Source: Gnetum montanum
Lineage: Eukaryota > Streptophyta > Gnetopsida > Gnetales > Gnetaceae
DNA: 64,000 nucleotides
Assembly (NCBI GenBank): GCA_015680685.1
Contig: MNCI01004138.1
Coordinates: 212,290-276,289, forward strand
Reading direction: 5' to 3'
Each line of letters opens with the position of its first letter. Position 1 is the stretch's first letter. Of this stretch, positions 1 to 9,207 are shown piece after piece. The notes beneath the pieces are model-generated. The model saw nothing but the letters and a program-made list of their open reading frames with translations. It searched no databases and was not told the DNA's origin. Position numbers and translations under genes: made by a program.

Positions 1-564
1 CGATGTTACCCAATTATCAGAAGCTGAGACAATAAAAATAAGAAGTCTTTGCATGGTGTGGTTCTCACGCATAAAAATACAAAACAATAAAAACACAAAA
101 AAAAAAACAAAGTGAGAATTCAAAGCAAACCCCTTAGACGAAATAAAATTTGGGCTACACGCACTGGTTATGGAACCACAAGTGTTCCCTCCAACTAAAG
201 CCCTTCTCGCTTCCCATTCATTCCTTTGTTTTGTCGGAATGGTGGTGGCTCTTTGAAGATGCATCCTCGTTATCCATGTGGATGGTTTAATCGAATGCAT
301 TGATGCGAAGTCACTGGAGGTGGTTGGTTTGAGGCTGGAGTTGGAATGAGATTTGCCAAGTCACATTAATCATAAACCATACAAGGGGCTGTACACCACC
401 TTGTTCTTGAGATTCCATTCCATTTCTCTTCTCTCCATCCTTCTCTCCATTATTCACCTCATTGCCGGTTGTATCATTAGTGTATATATTTTGGTTGATG
501 CATTGTTTTCTTTTTGGTAAACTCTAGCGGTTAAGACTTTAACTTTTGTTCCAAAAGACATTCC
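1..564 (+). repeat. Duplicated 3'-UTR segment of element A, copy 1
   Basis: Near-identical to 1632-2179 in the same orientation. It includes the stretch around ctttgcatggtgtggttctc that recurs, reversed, three times in element D at 33570-33816. Here it lies upstream of protease sequence, which is the wrong place for a 3' UTR. The join to protease is at 557-564, where gacattcc is shared by both sides. Confidence 0.85.
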
Positions 565-960
565 CAATTATAATGGGAAGGGCATGACTAAGTACAGTAG
601 ATGCATGCCTTAGGATCTGCAATCTTTTCTTGGAAATATCTAAGGTAAACATATGTGGAAAGATCGAGAAGAGGAAAGTTCCATGCATCACATACAGTGA
701 TTCATCGGGGGATGACATGGAGGGATGCTCATCTCCTCCTTGCAGTAGGTGTTCCCTTGAAAATCTGCAACAAAGATGCTTGTATGTAGCAACCACACAA
801 GAAGTAGTAGACACCCCGTGGTTGATAGCTACTCGTAAGAGCAGACAAATATGCATGGAATGAACTGAGGAAACTCATGCTAACAATGAAAGCATATATA
901 CATTGGAACATGAGCGTCGCCAACTTCCACTCCTGAATCTAAGATCATCAATTGGGAGAA
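557..960 (+). pseudogene. End of retroviral-type protease plus linker (element A)
   Basis: Translation around 565-700 gives a broken match to the C-terminal protease block of element D (IIIGRAWLST), followed by the same spacer with Gly-Lys-Ile-[ED]-Lys and a Cys-Ile-[TP]-Tyr segment. The catalytic Asp-Ser-Gly part is absent. The linker can be followed to about 955 by similarity to D at 37440-37650. After about 960 the reading jumps to the integrase C-terminal tail, so RT, RNase H and most of integrase are deleted. Stop codons interrupt the frame. The gene is non-functional. Confidence 0.7.
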
Positions 961-1016
961 GTTGGACACTTCTTAGAAATTCAAACAGGCACTCATTATT
1001 TCAGATCTCTCCCTTA

Positions 1017-1034
1017 CAACTTAGTCATGGGGGA
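1017..1034 (+). promoter_or_regulatory. Motif I: PPT-like CTTAGTCATGGGGGA at the end of pol
   Basis: The motif lies directly after the integrase tail, whose residues Phe-Gln-Ile-x-x-x-Gln-Leu-Ser-His match element D at 34470-34520. The same motif ends pol in E (58637-58652) and D (34461-34478) and follows gag in B (10539-10554). Its core matches the polypurine tract that abuts the LTR at 3009-3024. The role is inferred. Confidence 0.6.
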
Positions 1035-1074
1035 GATGGCCATCTATGCTAACCATATGGGCCCTCAGTTCTTT

Positions 1075-1240
1075 TAAGTTTTTGTTTTACAATGTTTTTG
1101 TTTTACACATTTTTGTTTTACAAATTTCTTTAACTTTTCTAATTTTTGTTTTACAACTTTCTTTAACTTTTCTAATTTTTGTTTTACAACATCATTACAC
1201 TTTTCTAATTTTTGTTTTACAACATCATTATACTTTTTCC
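1075..1240 (+). repeat. U-rich tandem repeat in the 3' UTR (unit around TTTTTGTTTTACAA)
   Basis: Six TTTTGTTTTACA blocks occur, the last four in units of about 33 bp. Related low-complexity tracts follow motif I in D (34215-34430, reversed), E (58690-58860) and B (10440-10530, reversed). It is a family feature of the 3' UTR, not coding. The small ORFs across it are artefacts of low complexity. Confidence 0.8.
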
Positions 1241-1631
1241 ATTTTTTGTGTGAGTGTGTGTGTGTATCCACCCTGTAAGGTCATCCCATAATAAGTGTTC
1301 GGAATGATGGTATGAACTGCTTTCATATTGATTGCTAATGTTTGGTTTTTACCTTTAAGTCACAATGTTGATACTAAGGTATGTTTCTTGTAATATGGCA
1401 GGTAATGAGATCACTTCATCCATCCGTCCACCAATTTCTATGGTTTTTCTTGGCTTGGAAATGTACAGTCCCCTTCTAGTAAGAACTTTAACGAATCCGT
1501 GATTGGGTACTTCTTAAACTAGGGAAGGACTCAAGGATTGCAAAGGGTGTGACTTCAAGGGAACTTGATGCTTTTGTGTTGGTCATTCTCTTGGATGCTT
1601 GGATGTTTCTTCTTGATTTTTCTTACCATTC

Positions 1632-2179
1632 CAATGTTACCTAATTATCGGAAGCTGAGACAATAAAAATAAAAAGTCTTTGCATGGTGTGGTTCTCACG
1701 CATAAAAACACAAAACACAAAAAAAAAGCAAAGTGATAATTCAAAGCACACCCCTTATATGAAATAAAATTTGGGCTACAAGCACTGGTTATAGAACCAA
1801 ACGTGTTCCCTCTAACTAAGGTCCTTCTCGATTCCCATTCACTCATTTGTTTCGTCGGAATGGTGGTGGCTCTTCGAAGATGCATCCTCGTTCTCCATGT
1901 GGATGGTTTAATCGAATGCATTGATGTGAAGTCACTGGAAGTGGTTGGTTTGAGGCCAGAGTTGAAATAAGATTTGCCAAGTCACATTAATCATAAACCA
2001 CACAAGGGGCTGTACACCACCTTGTTCTTGAGATTCCATTCCATTTCTCTTCTCTCCATCCTTCTCTCCATTATTCACCTCATTGTCGGTTGTATCATTA
2101 GTGTATATATTTTGGTTGATACATTGTTTTCTTTTTGGTTTGTGGTTAAGACTTTAACTCTTGTTCCAAAAGACATTCC
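1632..2179 (+). repeat. Duplicated 3'-UTR segment of element A, copy 2
   Basis: Second copy of bases 1-564, here in the expected position between motif I and the LTR. The duplicated blocks start 1631 bp apart and bracket the protease fragment, the deletion junction and the U-rich repeat. Confidence 0.85.
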
Positions 2180-2428
2180 TAGAGCCTACGGACTCTTCAA
2201 ATGAGGGTCTTTCAGGGCATTAATGACATGAGCCTACTTTGGGGAGGACCCACTGACATTCCTAGTTGGCGCATTAGTTAACTTCTTTTCCTTAACGTTT
2301 TGCAATTAATTATTATTTTGTTCATTCCCATCTTGACATCCATTTCACTGATGTTTTCAGTTGTCCCTTTTTATCTATCTTTCTTACTCCTTTCCCTTCT
2401 TCATTCTAATGCTACCGGAGGTTCGCAA

Positions 2429-2442
2429 TTAGTCATGGGGGT
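2429..2442 (+). promoter_or_regulatory. Motif II: second PPT-like TTAGTCATGGGGG copy in A
   Basis: Same core as motif I and the LTR-adjacent tract. In B, C and E a motif in this position lies between an internal TATA box and the aORF. A has no visible TATA box upstream of it. Confidence 0.55.
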
Positions 2443-2484
2443 ACGGGACCCACTTTTTCGATTTTCTTTTAGCCTCGAAATTTT

Positions 2485-2829
2485 TTGATTTTCTTCCTAA
2501 CCCCGATACCTTCGGTAGTCATCAGTAACATCTTCCCAGGTCCATATCAGCCATACCACAACCTAGCCAATGGACTTACACCGAAGCAAGGTATTAATTA
2601 CATGATGATTCAATTACCCTTGCTAATATATGATTGTGTTGTGTGTGCAGATGACGATCATGCAAACAATGGATTGGATCTGGAGCTGGAGCAAAACACT
2701 TGGAATGGAGCAGAACTGAAGCAGCTATGCAAGGAGCAAGATCGATGGCGCGCTTATGGATGGACAACGAAAAGCGCAATCTTGGCTTTGGCAGTAGCAA
2801 CACTTCTTTCTATCTCTCTCTTTCTCTGA
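2485..2829 (+). CDS. Hypothetical 114-residue ORF with C-terminal hydrophobic segment
   Basis: An open frame between motif II and the polypurine tract of element A. The last 17 or so residues are hydrophobic (Ala-Ile-Leu-Ala-Leu-Ala-Val-Ala-Thr-Leu-Leu...) and directly precede the stop, as in a tail-anchored protein. The central part is acidic and rich in Asn, Glu and Gln. A splice-acceptor-like site at 2649-2650 lies inside the frame, so the true product, if any, may start downstream. The matching region of D (32400-32720) does not keep this frame. I do not recognise the protein, and it may be a chance ORF. Confidence 0.2.
   Translation: MIFFLTPIPSVVISNIFPGPYQPYHNLANGLTPKQGINYMMIQLPLLIYDCVVCADDDHANNGLDLELEQNTWNGAELKQLCKEQDRWRAYGWTTKSAILALAVATLLSISLFL
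2623..2653 (+). promoter_or_regulatory. 3' splice-site-like sequence followed by ATG
   Basis: A branch-point-like CTAAT at 2623-2627, a T/G-rich stretch and TGTGCAG ending at 2650 are followed at once by ATG at 2651. Element D has the equivalent arrangement on the - strand (CTAAT at 32745-32749, TTGCAG ending at 32722), and B has ATTACAG just before its aORF ATG at 8587. Splicing is inferred. Confidence 0.4.
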
Positions 2830-3008
2830 AGCTGCCAACAAAGGCCTGATGTCATTGTAATAAGGTGTTCACCATTGTTGTCATGAACACCAGTTTTGTC
2901 AAGTCTTGTAATAATGATCCATTCACATGTCATCCCATTAGTTCCATTCCCCTCAATAATTCCATACCTTCCCGATATTATTGTAAGGAACTCAAGGACG
3001 AGTTTTCA

Positions 3009-3024
3009 TTCAGTCATGGGGGTA
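3009..3024 (+). promoter_or_regulatory. Polypurine tract of element A
   Basis: CATTCAGTCATGGGGGTA lies immediately before the LTR start TGATGA at 3025. This is the plus-strand priming site expected for an LTR element. Confidence 0.75.
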
Positions 3025-3957
3025 TGATGAGACGCGATATGCACAAGCCGCGATATCGCATCCCCTGCGATATTGCGTACACGACATCGCAGTCTACCGC
3101 CAAATCTATAAATAAGAGGCGGCACTCCCCTCATTCAATATAGAGGTTAGAAGTAGCGAAGCTCTGGCGGATTTATCACCCCAGAGATAGAATATTTTCC
3201 ATGTGCCCACAGTAGGAGTCCCCCAAGTGAACGGCTCTTTATTCAAGTAGCTTTATACCTGAACGCAAGTTGTGTATGGCAATAAAGACAAACTTTGTGG
3301 ATAAACCTTGCAGTACATGGATAGGTTTATTTAATGTTATTTATTGCTTTCCTAGTAGTATGGCATGGGTATGACTTGGTTACGAGCATTGACGAATGTG
3401 TACAGATAACCAAGGAATTGGCTACTCATCGCGATTAGATTCTCTCACCCTTATCTCCTAGAACGTGGGACGAGTACGAGTTGATTACGAGCATCTACGG
3501 ATGTGTACGACTAGTTAAGGAATCGACTGCTTGTCACACTTAGGCTAGTTAGGTGCCTCAATAGGACCGCTTCGAGCATGTGCGTTATGTGTGGTAATCC
3601 TAGTAACGATTAGCGTTTGGTAGCCACAGTTGCATAGTTTAGGGTGTGTACGGTAAGTGGGAACGGATGCTGACGCTAGTTAATTTAGACTTAGATCCTT
3701 AGTTAGAGTTAGTTAGTCTCTTCAACCCTTCACCCTTTAGCATAGGAGATAAACCTGAAAAGACCAAAAAAATCATATACCTTGGACTTACTTAACCATA
3801 CACTGTGACAACAACAAGTAAGTCTGGGAAGACAATGAACGATTAACCCCAAGTGTTCCATGGGTTGTTTAAGCATTTAGTCTGTGGAGTTCGACCGGAT
3901 CGCACGTGCTACGCTCGTTTCATATGGTTGAGTGTAGGGGTACCTCGCCACTCATCA
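3025..3957 (+). repeat. 3' LTR of element A (933 bp)
   Basis: It begins TGATGA at 3025 and ends TCATCA at 3952-3957, an inverted terminal pair. The U3 at 3031-3095 has repeated GCGATAT / CGATATCGC / GCGATATTGCG blocks, followed by a TATA box (TATAAATA) at 3107-3114. Its end, read in reverse, matches the left ends of the - strand LTRs at 4816, 13150, 31525 and 40813 (the shared GAGGTACCCCTA block). This is the least decayed and least CpG-depleted LTR here, in keeping with A being the younger insertion. Confidence 0.9.
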
Positions 3958-4690
3958 ATTAGTATCCTAGGAAAGAGCTTAAGATTTTGCCATTTACTAT
4001 CCGCATTGTTGAGCACACAAGCATCATGGAAGGCTTGTAAATGATGTTGTAGATCTAAATCATAGCCTCCTACAAATTTTGGAATATTCTTCAGGTTGAG
4101 CTTAGGTAGTCGACTCTTCTTGTAATGCCTATGAGATATCTTAACAGCCTCTGTGATGTGCTTAGGCTTTTAGGGACTAATAGGAACTTATCATTGTTAG
4201 ACAAGTTGTGATTAAAATATCTATTTGATCGATGGTGATGATGGGGCTTGTGTTCATGTTGATGACCTTGAGTGTGTTTGTGGGTTCGACTTTTGCTTTT
4301 ATTTCAACCCTTTTGTGGAGCTCTATCTCTATACCTACATTCATCTTCATTAGAACTAGATGTTGAAGTTGAGGGGGAAGATGAAAAGGAGGAACTGGTA
4401 TGATAGCCATGGCTTCTATAATGCTCCTCAAGGTTCCTTGGTTTAGCATTTCTAAGTATCGAGGAGGTCTTAGGCCTTGAGGCCTCCCCTAGTTTAGGAT
4501 TGATGTCATCTTCTTCAAGATTGTCTACATTAGGTGAATGTAGTCTTTGAGTGTCGGTAGGGTGGACATGGTCATGGAAAATCCCTTCATAAGGTGGATC
4601 ACTCCATTCTTCTTTATTATATATTTCATTAGTTCTCTAATGAATAGGTGCCCTATACAGTTCATAATCATTTTTGCGTGAGTTAGACAT
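3958..4690 (-). pseudogene. gag, N-terminal part (second unit of B), cut by element A
   Basis: The ATG is at 4690 on the - strand, about 108 nt after the primer site. It matches 12291-13024 throughout: an acidic N-terminus, a Ser/Arg/His-rich segment, then Ile-Tyr/Arg-Tyr-x-Ile-Gly-Ile-Thr and the start of the conserved gag core. An in-frame TAG occurs at codon 18, exactly as in the other B gag copy. The frame ends at 3958, where the LTR of A begins. Open frames read in the other register across 4177-4449 are shadows. Confidence 0.7.
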
Positions 4691-4797
4691 TGTTGTCGAT
4701 TTGTGGTGTGTGTTTGAATACTTATTGAGAGAGATATCATTAATATCCTATTATAGCAATCTAATGTAATATAACTAATTTAGATAACTAGCATCAT

Positions 4798-4815
4798 CCT
4801 TGGCAACAATGCCAA
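4798..4815 (-). promoter_or_regulatory. Primer binding site beside the shared LTR of B
   Basis: The - strand reads TTGGCATTGTTGCCAAGG directly after the LTR end. It fits the Athila tRNA-Asp primer site TGGCGCCGTTGCCGGGG with CpG and C-to-T decay. Confidence 0.7.
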
Positions 4816-5641
4816 CGATGAGCGGCAAGGTACCTCTACACTCAACTATACAAATGTGAGCGTGTACGCACGATCCAATTGAACTCTGCAGATGAACTAG
4901 TTGTGGCACTTAGATAGTCATACATTGATCGTAGTTCCCTATCTTCTCACCTGGACTAGTAGTAGCTTTGTCATGTATGATTTAGTCTAGAGTGAAGCAT
5001 ATGATGTTATCCTAATTCTATGTTACTCCTAGTAATAGAAAAGATAAATTGATTAAACTAATAATGGAAGAAAAACCTAAATTAGCCTATGGTGATGGTA
5101 TCCATCCTTAACTATTTGTACACATCTTGGACTTCATGTGATTATTGTTGGGCATGCCAACTATTTGCACTTAAACGCTTGTGATTAAGGTGTATACATT
5201 CCACTTAATGGTAGGAAAAGTAAATAATAGTAAATTAAATTGTTAACTAAAGAAGGCATTATATAATTAAAAAAACAAAAATTAATCTAAGTGAATGCTA
5301 CAATGATGAAAGTAATCTCAATATTTATTGCCAATCATGCATGTGTCTAAGTATGTCACACTTGAACAAAGGTGCTATGCAATTACAAACATCACATTGT
5401 GGCCATGCAGTGGGAATAACTAGCTTGAAAGAAAGAAACTGAAAATTAAAAACTAAATTGCCAAAAGAACTAGAAAGAAAAGAACTTCACTAAAAACCTA
5501 TCAATTATGTGCCTGAGTGCTGTATTTATAGGTTAACATAGGAATCACGATATTGCATATACGATATCGTATCCAAGCCACAATATTGCATACCTGATAT
5601 CACGTACTCGATATTGGGGCTTGGCAAACCGTAATTCATCA
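4816..5641 (-). repeat. LTR of element B, shared middle copy (826 bp)
   Basis: On the - strand it begins TGATGA at 5641 and ends CTCATCG at 4816. A TATA box (tatttatagg on the + strand) lies near 5528-5540. U3 holds degenerate GATATCG / ATATTGC repeats at 5546-5615. A polypurine-like tract lies to its right and a primer site to its left, so it serves one unit as 3' LTR and the next as 5' LTR. It matches 13150-13975 in length and along its whole extent, with scattered mainly C/T changes. Confidence 0.88.
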
Positions 5642-6043
5642 TACTTCCATGACTGAATAAAAAATTGTCCTCAAGTTAATACAATGAGAAACGAGCCCCT
5701 TACAAACCATTATGAAGGTATGGGATTATTCACTACTACTAACTAATCATGCTATAGTATGAAAAACATAAAACTTGGATACAAAACACAAAATACAAAA
5801 TGTTGGAACTCATGTGGTTCTTGGAGGTGGTGGCTCCTTGATTGGTGGTGTCCCTTTGTTTGGTACTATAGACTTTTGAGATTGTTGACATGAGAGAAGT
5901 GCCTGTAGTTTCTCTTCTTTTGTCTGAGGATCATGCAAAGACCATGTTGATGTTCCAATGTTTGATGGAGCTGGTAGCTCCCACGATCACAGTAGCTTTG
6001 GAAACATCTGGTTCACTTTGACATATCATGTAGCAAACTACCA
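5642..6043 (-). other. Polypurine tract and 3' noncoding sequence of B
   Basis: The - strand has TTCAGTCATGGAAGTA next to the LTR (5642-5657), a decayed form of the tract at 3009-3024. The rest, up to the aORF stop, shows nothing further. Confidence 0.6.
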
Positions 6044-8587
6044 TCATTCCTCCTCATAGGATTTGGTTTTATCTTGTGATTCATGGTAATCTATTAATCG
6101 TTGAGCCAAATTTGCTGCCACATCTGTTTGATCATGGTAGTTTCCTTTAACCACTTCTAATTTAATGTTTGCAACTTCTAATTTTTGCAACATTTTCTTA
6201 TGTTTAGTAAACTCTGTTTCATACTTAACGTAAGTGGTAGCTACTTGTTTCTCAAGCTCATTTCTTAGGTGCATTATTATTAACATGGCTAAGTTGGCAT
6301 ATCATAGATTTGCCAACTCCATATACTCCATTAAGTCTTGAATCTGCAGGTCTCAGCTTTTCAGTTCCGCTTGGTGGACGAAGGCATATGTATCCAATAT
6401 GGCTCGCCAGTCAGTGTGTTGAGCATTAAAACAGTTAATGTGAGTCTTAGTCATACGAATCTCCTTTTTGATTATTTCTTTGTACATCCCCACTTGATCA
6501 CAGAAGTGCTCTTTTAACTTCTCATGCTTCTTGGCCTCGTTTTGCCACACACTGATCTCTGTTGTCATCTTTTGATGGATGGCATGGACCTCCCCGATAG
6601 AAAGGGTTCTATTTTTCTTGGCCAAGCAATTCATATCTTGGTTGATCCATAATAATTGTTCTCGCATATGTTGAAAACTTTCTTTGAGAACATTCTTTTG
6701 TTTGTCAATTGTCATCAACTGAAGATTTTTAGTAGCAAGCTATTTATTCTCCTCCTGTAGGACCTTAAGAGCCTTAGCATGTGTGTATGTTTGTGCTTGT
6801 GCCTTGGAAACATCATGATTGGCTTGTTCTTTATCCCTTGCCATCTTTTTATTCTCTTTTAACAATTTATTTAGTTCCTCAATTCTGAAAACATCCAATT
6901 GGTTAGTTGCGATGAATTGGGAAGGATCCATTTGTTCAGGTTGTAGGGTGATGAGCTTTTCTTGCAGTCTTTGCAGCTTCGCTTCTGCATGCTTAGCCCT
7001 AACTTTACCCATGACCAATTTTCCTTTAGTTGAAATGAGGTCTGATTGTACTATTGTGACATCTTGAGGGATGTTCAACAAGGAAGTCATGACTTATCCT
7101 ATTTGTAGCAAGAGATCTAAAACATGCTCATGTTTTGCAGGAGTCATTGAGGAATTGGCCAAAACTTGAGCATCATGTGCTCTCGTAAAATTTGCCGATG
7201 GCACAACAAGGACATTAAAATATTTTTTGATATGGTCTGTGACCACCTCTATTGTGCCTGTTGCATCTTGGTGCTACATGACCATAACTATGGCACCTTC
7301 ACCAGTTTCTAATCTGACTTGGAATGATGTGGTAGTCCCAGAGATCTGCTGAGACCATTAGAACTCTCCTCCTGAAATCAATGAAATGTGTCCACTCTCA
7401 AGGTCAACTGAAATAGTGGACTACACAACATCGTCAATGACCCTGAATAAATTTTTGGTATTACAACTCCCCTAACTGGCCATCTTAACAATGGTTCTAA
7501 GGTAACTGATGGACGATCCATAGTCCTATTACATCGGTGGTGATTGTTGGACTTGCTGCCTTGTGGGTTGTGTGCTAGGCCTTGCTTCCTATTGTTGGCT
7601 AGGCCCTACTATTTGAGGCATAGTCAGCCCAACTATTTGCTCTTTTTCTTACTATGATTACTTGCCAACATCTTTCCTTAGCACCGGTGATTTGAGTAGT
7701 TCATCATACGAAGCATTTTTGACTTTTCTAAGAACATCATTCATATAGCCCAAAATTCCAACATGTCTACACAGCTTTCAGATGAGACAAGGGAAAGGTA
7801 AGGAAAGCTTCCCTATTTTTCCTTCTTCGAATCACCTTAGTATTTTTGTTAAATATAAATGGGGCAAATTTGCATTAATTTTTTCCATCAAAATTGCCCT
7901 ACCCCACGCCACATAAGTAGATAGTCTATTTAAGCCTTTGGTGGCGAGAATGTGATAAGTGTCGATCTTGAAGTAAATCCTCTCTTCCATGGTCAATTCT
8001 CCATAACCTTTATTTTCTTTATCATAAGCCTGTTTCAACCATAACTTTCTTGGATTCGCATATGAGCAAGTGGATAGATGAGCAACCTTTGGTCCTTCAT
8101 TTGGAAGATTCAAGACCTGTACAATGGCCCTTGTAGAGAAATCAATGAGAATGCCACCTACATTGGCAATGGTGCCTTCTTCCTTACCATGCCAAAATTG
8201 GTATGTCTCACCCAAATACCAGTAACCACTTTATGAGAGAATGGACCACAATTGAGATGCCTTAAGTTGTGTCTTCACTGGTTTAGGGGCAAACTTGATG
8301 AAAGGCCCAAAATTGAGCTTCATGATATCAACTAAGAAGGTGGACTTCTTTTGAATGGCTTGGAGACATTCTAGGAACATCATGAGATGTTGCCCTAGTT
8401 TTGGAGCTCTAACTTCTCCACCTTCCACATGGCCAAATTGCACTGTCACAAGGGTTTCCTAATAAATGCTGAATGAGTGTGCTTCCTACTTTGCATGTTC
8501 TACATGAGGTCCATGGCCTCTGCCTCCTCTCAAGAATTTAACTACTCCTTTCGAAGATCTTGCTCAATCTCCTCTTTTTGGGACCAT
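6044..8587 (-). pseudogene. aORF of element B: env-position ORF with C-terminal coiled coil
   Basis: One - strand frame runs from an ATG at 8587, directly after ATTACAG, to a stop at 6044. It is about 840 codons with several stops and a few shifts. The N-terminus is basic (Lys-Arg-Gly). A middle block at about 7830-8215 contains Gly-Glu-Thr-Tyr-Gln-Phe-Trp, Gly-Tyr-Gly-Glu-Leu-Thr and Tyr-Phe-Lys-Ile-Asp-Thr-Tyr. The C-terminal 330 or so residues (6044-7090) are long charged heptad-like coils. The same order occurs in E (60616-62755), for example Lys-Glu-Tyr-Gly-Ala-Leu-Thr, and the coil Met-Arg-x-Leu-Ala-x-Lys-Asn-Arg. It occupies the env-like slot of Athila elements. No signal peptide or membrane segment is visible, so an envelope role is not supported. 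Its function is unknown. Confidence 0.75.
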
Positions 8588-8612
8588 CTGTAATCACACA
8601 AAGATCAACTGT
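8588..8612 (-). promoter_or_regulatory. 3' splice-site-like sequence before the aORF ATG of B
   Basis: TTTGTGTGATTACAG on the - strand ends at 8588 and is followed directly by the aORF ATG (8587). This would suit a spliced leader joined to the aORF. Splicing is inferred. Confidence 0.4.
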
Positions 8613-8946
8613 TACTAAGGTTGTGTAGAGAAATTTTTATCAACTCATACCTTACTCATTGCCTTAGTTAACAGGTCATAATTACTTAGTATGATTTTAG
8701 AGTTAGAAATATTTCTGAGAAGTGGATCCAAAAGGTGTTATTGTTGACCTTACATCATTGGGTTTTATCAATTTCTTTACATGAGGCACTTACAATCATT
8801 TGGGTGGCCTGGGTGATTGATGAAAATTAACTTGGAATTTAAATATAAAATTTTTCTTTAGTAAATATTGAATTTCTTTCCCCTATGATATCCTTTGGAT
8901 GATAGCAAATTTCAAAAAAAGTATGTGCACTTCCTATTGTAGTATG

Positions 8947-8961
8947 TCCCCCATGACTAAG
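8947..8961 (-). promoter_or_regulatory. Motif II in the aORF leader of B
   Basis: The - strand has CTTAGTCATGGGGGA, 173 nt downstream of the internal TATA box and 360 nt upstream of the aORF ATG. Confidence 0.6.
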
Positions 8962-9133
8962 TGGAACACTTTGGGTTCAAATAGGATCAGATAGAATTGA
9001 AATTGAAATGTTAAGGAGCTAGATATTGTGCTTGGAAGATGGAGAGGTAAAGCTCTAAGTTGAAAAGAAAAATTTCAACAACTCCCCTAGTGGCAAATGA
9101 AGGAAATGAATGTTGAAGTAGGTAGTGTCATAA

Positions 9134-9207
9134 CTATATATAGGTAGGCAAGACCCAACATCGCGTACCCAATATCGCGTATGCGATATCATGTCCCCAT
9201 CGACATG
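9134..9207 (-). promoter_or_regulatory. Internal U3-like promoter block of B
   Basis: Read on the - strand: GATATCGC, GCGATATTGGGTACGCG and GATGTTGGG repeats (about 9157-9205), then the palindromic TATA box CTATATATAG at 9134-9143. The repeats have the same character as the LTR U3 (compare 3031-3114 and 5531-5615), but this block is internal, upstream of the aORF. Element E has a decayed equivalent at 60120-60230. Promoter activity is inferred from this resemblance and from position. Confidence 0.55.

Larger units (their letters stand above)
1..3957 (+). mobile_element. Element A: 3' part of an Athila-like Ty3/gypsy element, internally rearranged
   Basis: The 3' portion of a + strand LTR retrotransposon. 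In order it shows a 3'-UTR segment, the end of protease with its linker, a junction where RT, RNase H and most of integrase are missing, the integrase tail, a second copy of the 3' UTR, a splice-acceptor-like site, a polypurine tract and an LTR. The 5' LTR and gag would lie before the window. The sequence directly after the LTR at 3958 continues, on the opposite strand, the gag of element B (compare 12291 onward), so A inserted into that gag. Its target-site duplication would begin attag at 3958, with the partner outside the window. Identification of the family comes from the LTR shared with B, D and E. Confidence 0.8.

Noticed and set aside
1046-1291. ORFs on both strands over the TTTTGTTTTACA repeat
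   Set aside because: Low-complexity translation of a U-rich tandem repeat in the 3' UTR.
2592-2650. Complete short intron GT...AG in element A
   Set aside because: At about 59 bases it is shorter than typical plant introns, and the donor is not conserved in D. Only the acceptor side is kept as a candidate.
4177-4449. 90-residue ORF, with a twin at 12511-12783
   Set aside because: It is a frame shadow of gag. The gag frame with the Ser/Arg/His-rich segment, collinear with D and E, is in another register.
6044-7090. Host myosin- or kinesin-like gene from the coiled coil
   Set aside because: No motor domain. The coil is part of a longer frame conserved between retroelements B and E.
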